64,000 bases of DNA, from assembly GCF_015355755.1 (NCBI RefSeq), contig NZ_JACVEE010000002.1, positions 806,001-870,000 of the forward strand. Reading direction: 5' to 3'. Position numbers and translations under genes: made by a program. Numbering within the stretch: the first letter of the stretch is position 1; every line of letters starts with the position of its first letter. Of the stretch, positions 62,207 through 64,000 are shown one piece after another. This stretch comes from Nocardia sp. XZ_19_385 (GTDB lineage Bacteria; Actinomycetota; Actinomycetes; Mycobacteriales; Mycobacteriaceae). The notes under the pieces were generated by a model. It saw nothing but the letters and a program-made list of their open reading frames with translations. It was not told the origin of the DNA and made no database searches.

Positions 62207-64000
62207 CTATCGGCCTTCCGTGACGGTGGCCTGCTCCAGCGGGTCGATCGGCCGGCCCACCTTCGGCCGGGCCTCGCGCATGCGGCGGTCGAGGTAGTTC
62301 ACCAGGTGCGTCAGCGGGATGGTGAGCATCAGGTAGACCAGGCCCGCGGCGACCAGGGGCGAGAGATTTCCGGTCTGCGCGTTGAGATCTCGGCCGACGG
62401 CGAACAGTTCGCGTTGCGTGGCGAGCAGGCCGAGGAAGTAGATCAGTGAGGAGTCCTTGATGAGTGCGATGAACTGATTCATCAAGGCGGGCAGCACTTT
62501 CCGAACACCCTGCGGGATGACGATCAACCGCATCGACTGCCGGTAGCTGAGGCCCAGCGCGGCCGCCGCCTCGCGCTGCCCGGTGTCCACCGCCTGGATG
62601 CCGGAGCGGAAGATCTCGCCGATATAGGCCGAGGCCAGCAAGGCCAGGGCGAGCGCGCCGAGCCAATACGGGTTGTTGCCGGTGACATTGCGCGCCACCG
62701 GGCCGAGGCCCAGGCCGATCAACAGGATGATCACGACGGCGGGCAGGCCGCGGAACACGTCGGTGTAGATCCGGGCCGGCCAGCGCAGCCAGCGCGTGCG
62801 GGAGATGCCCGCGACGGCGAGCAGCATGCCGAGCACCGTGCCGAGGATGCCCGAAACCAGCGCCAGGATAAGGGTATTCGGCAAGCCGGTCTTGATCAGA
62901 TCGGGAAAGGCCTTGCGGTACAACGACCAATCGAAGAACGTCTCGCGCAACTGTTGCAGCGTCGACTTCGGTGCGGCCTGCTCGGGCTGCTTGTCTCCGG
63001 CATGTTCGGCGGCGACGGCCGCGAAGTCCGGCAGCTGCGGCATCGGCGCGGCCTTGGATCCCGGCTTCCAGCCCGGCGGGAATTGCCGCGGTACCCAGTC
63101 GGAGTAGAGCTTGGCGTAGGTGCCGTCCGCGATCACCGCGTCCAGGCCGCTGTTGAGCGCGTTGATCAGCGGCTGATTGCTCTTGCCGACCGCCCACGCC
63201 GCGAAATTGTCCAGGCTGTAGGCATTTTGGACGACGGCGGTGCCGTCACCGGGCTTGATCGCGCCGTCGGCCTGCGCGGACGGGGCGACCCAGGCATCGA
63301 CCTGGCCGGACTTCAGATTCGCGTAGGCGGTGTTGTAGTCGGGGAACTTCACCGGATCCAGGTGCAGAGTGTTGACGACGTAATCGTCCTGCACGGTGCC
63401 TTGGACGACGGCGATCCTGCTGCCCGCGTTCAGATCCGAGAATGTCTTGACTCCGCTGCTGTCGCGCACCACCAGCGCGAAATAGCCGAAGTCGTAGCCG
63501 TTGGTGAACCCGACGAGGTCACGCCGCGCCGCGGTCGTGGTGATGTTCGAGGAGCCGACATCGAACCGCTTACCCGCCACCTGCGCCAGCAGACCGGCGA
63601 ACTCGGTGCCCGAGAACTGCACGCGCAGCCCGATTTTCGCGGCGACGGCCTCCAGCAGTTGATTGTCGAACCCGGTGAACCGGCCGCTGGAATTCACGCA
63701 GATGCTGGGCGGCGCGTCCGAGAGGGTGCCGACGCTGAGCACGCCCGGCGTGATCAAGCCCAGCTTGCCGAGGTCGATCGCGTCCAACGGCTCGGACGAC
63801 TCGGTCGTGTACTTGTCCGGCCCGGCCGCCTCGGACGAGGCGAGGTTCTGCGGGGCGGCGGAGGCAGCACTCAGCCCGGGCGGGGAGCACAGGTCCCGGG
63901 TGGAGTCGCCGCCGGATGCGCACCCCGTCGCCAGGACACCGACGGCGAGCAACATCACGGCGATCAACGCACGAAACCGCACGAAAAGCAGGCTGGCCAT
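62207..64000 (-). CDS. Fused amino-acid ABC transporter: substrate-binding protein and permease
   Basis: The 597-residue protein joins a lipoprotein signal (lipobox ATGC), a periplasmic SBP_bac_3 domain (about 75-290: FTGFDNQLLEAVAAKIGL, VGSSNITTTAARRDLVGF), a linker and a polar amino acid permease (about 345-585) with the EAA loop EAAAALGLSYRQSMRLIVIP. It imports a polar amino acid such as glutamine or glutamate; specificity is inferred. The ATG is the last codon of the window, so the gene may extend further. No ATPase gene is seen; it may lie upstream. Confidence 0.9.
   Translation of the reverse strand: MASLLFVRFRALIAVMLLAVGVLATGCASGGDSTRDLCSPPGLSAASAAPQNLASSEAAGPDKYTTESSEPLDAIDLGKLGLITPGVLSVGTLSDAPPSICVNSSGRFTGFDNQLLEAVAAKIGLRVQFSGTEFAGLLAQVAGKRFDVGSSNITTTAARRDLVGFTNGYDFGYFALVVRDSSGVKTFSDLNAGSRIAVVQGTVQDDYVVNTLHLDPVKFPDYNTAYANLKSGQVDAWVAPSAQADGAIKPGDGTAVVQNAYSLDNFAAWAVGKSNQPLINALNSGLDAVIADGTYAKLYSDWVPRQFPPGWKPGSKAAPMPQLPDFAAVAAEHAGDKQPEQAAPKSTLQQLRETFFDWSLYRKAFPDLIKTGLPNTLILALVSGILGTVLGMLLAVAGISRTRWLRWPARIYTDVFRGLPAVVIILLIGLGLGPVARNVTGNNPYWLGALALALLASAYIGEIFRSGIQAVDTGQREAAAALGLSYRQSMRLIVIPQGVRKVLPALMNQFIALIKDSSLIYFLGLLATQRELFAVGRDLNAQTGNLSPLVAAGLVYLMLTIPLTHLVNYLDRRMREARPKVGRPIDPLEQATVTEGR

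Noticed and set aside
62163..62213. Inverted repeat CCGATAGGC/GCCTATCGG overlapping the transporter stop
   Set aside because: Arms are 33 bp apart and not followed by T on the gene's strand; too weak to call as its terminator.
1..64000. tRNA or rRNA genes, insertion sequences, integrases
   Set aside because: None seen on reading both strands; no TTCGA-type T-loop with matching stems, no transposase-like protein and no terminal repeats.

Overview
The window is a high-GC actinobacterial chromosome segment, most likely from a mycolate-forming genus such as Nocardia. The main evidence is an mmpL3 gene (trehalose monomycolate export) in a block matching the Mycobacterium tuberculosis order Rv0207c-Rv0211: NYN protein, trmB, two GTPase-like proteins, pckG. 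A second patch resembles Rv0038-Rv0041: YqgE/AlgH protein, a small membrane protein, leuS. LpqH-like and Ddn-like proteins and glucosylglycerate hydrolase fit the same order. I saw no rRNA, tRNA, CRISPR array, insertion sequence or prophage. About 58 protein genes are tightly packed on both strands, plus one doubtful 55-codon frame.

Layout. 1-7.6 kb: aldehyde dehydrogenase behind a paired palindromic operator, pckG with a clear terminator, two coupled dynamin-like GTPase-fold proteins, and an SDR. 7.7-16 kb: a lipase with a repeated N-terminus; the coupled trmB-NYN-mmpL3 run; a DUF2339 membrane protein. 16-22.8 kb: an XRE regulator, an Uma2 protein, a DUF1707 protein, a MacR/MacS-like two-component system and an AI-2E-family exporter. 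22.9-28 kb: a HAMP-linked cyclase, a flippase-like protein, a DUF3054 protein, and a penicillin-binding-like lipoprotein that has lost its catalytic motifs. 28-34 kb: aroQ, a Ddn-like reductase under TetR-type palindromes, an ABC exporter with its own XRE regulator, and two imine-reductase paralogues divergent from an HxlR regulator. 34-43 kb: glycerate kinase, an exported alpha/beta hydrolase, an acyltransferase, YqgE, a DrrAB-type exporter, an EXLDI protein and three membrane proteins with Cys-, Gly- or Ser-rich tails. 43-51.5 kb: leuS, a second Uma2 protein, a polysaccharide deacetylase, an SDR, glucosylglycerate hydrolase, a G1-type peptidase and a GH25 lysozyme. 51.5-64 kb: PhoX, an LpqH-like lipoprotein, a CHAT/TPR operon with two unrecognised proteins, an NTF2-like protein, a His-rich metal-binding protein, and a fused substrate-binding/permease amino acid transporter.

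A pattern across the window is a -10-like hexamer (TANNNT or a close variant) ending 6-7 nt before an ATG or GTG at about eighteen genes, mostly ones without a good ribosome binding site. This suggests extensive leaderless transcription and was used to choose several starts. The strongest candidate for an undescribed system is the CHAT/TPR operon (55260-60726): two proteins of unknown family, an eight-or-so-repeat TPR protein and a CHAT protease with its His/Cys pair intact.
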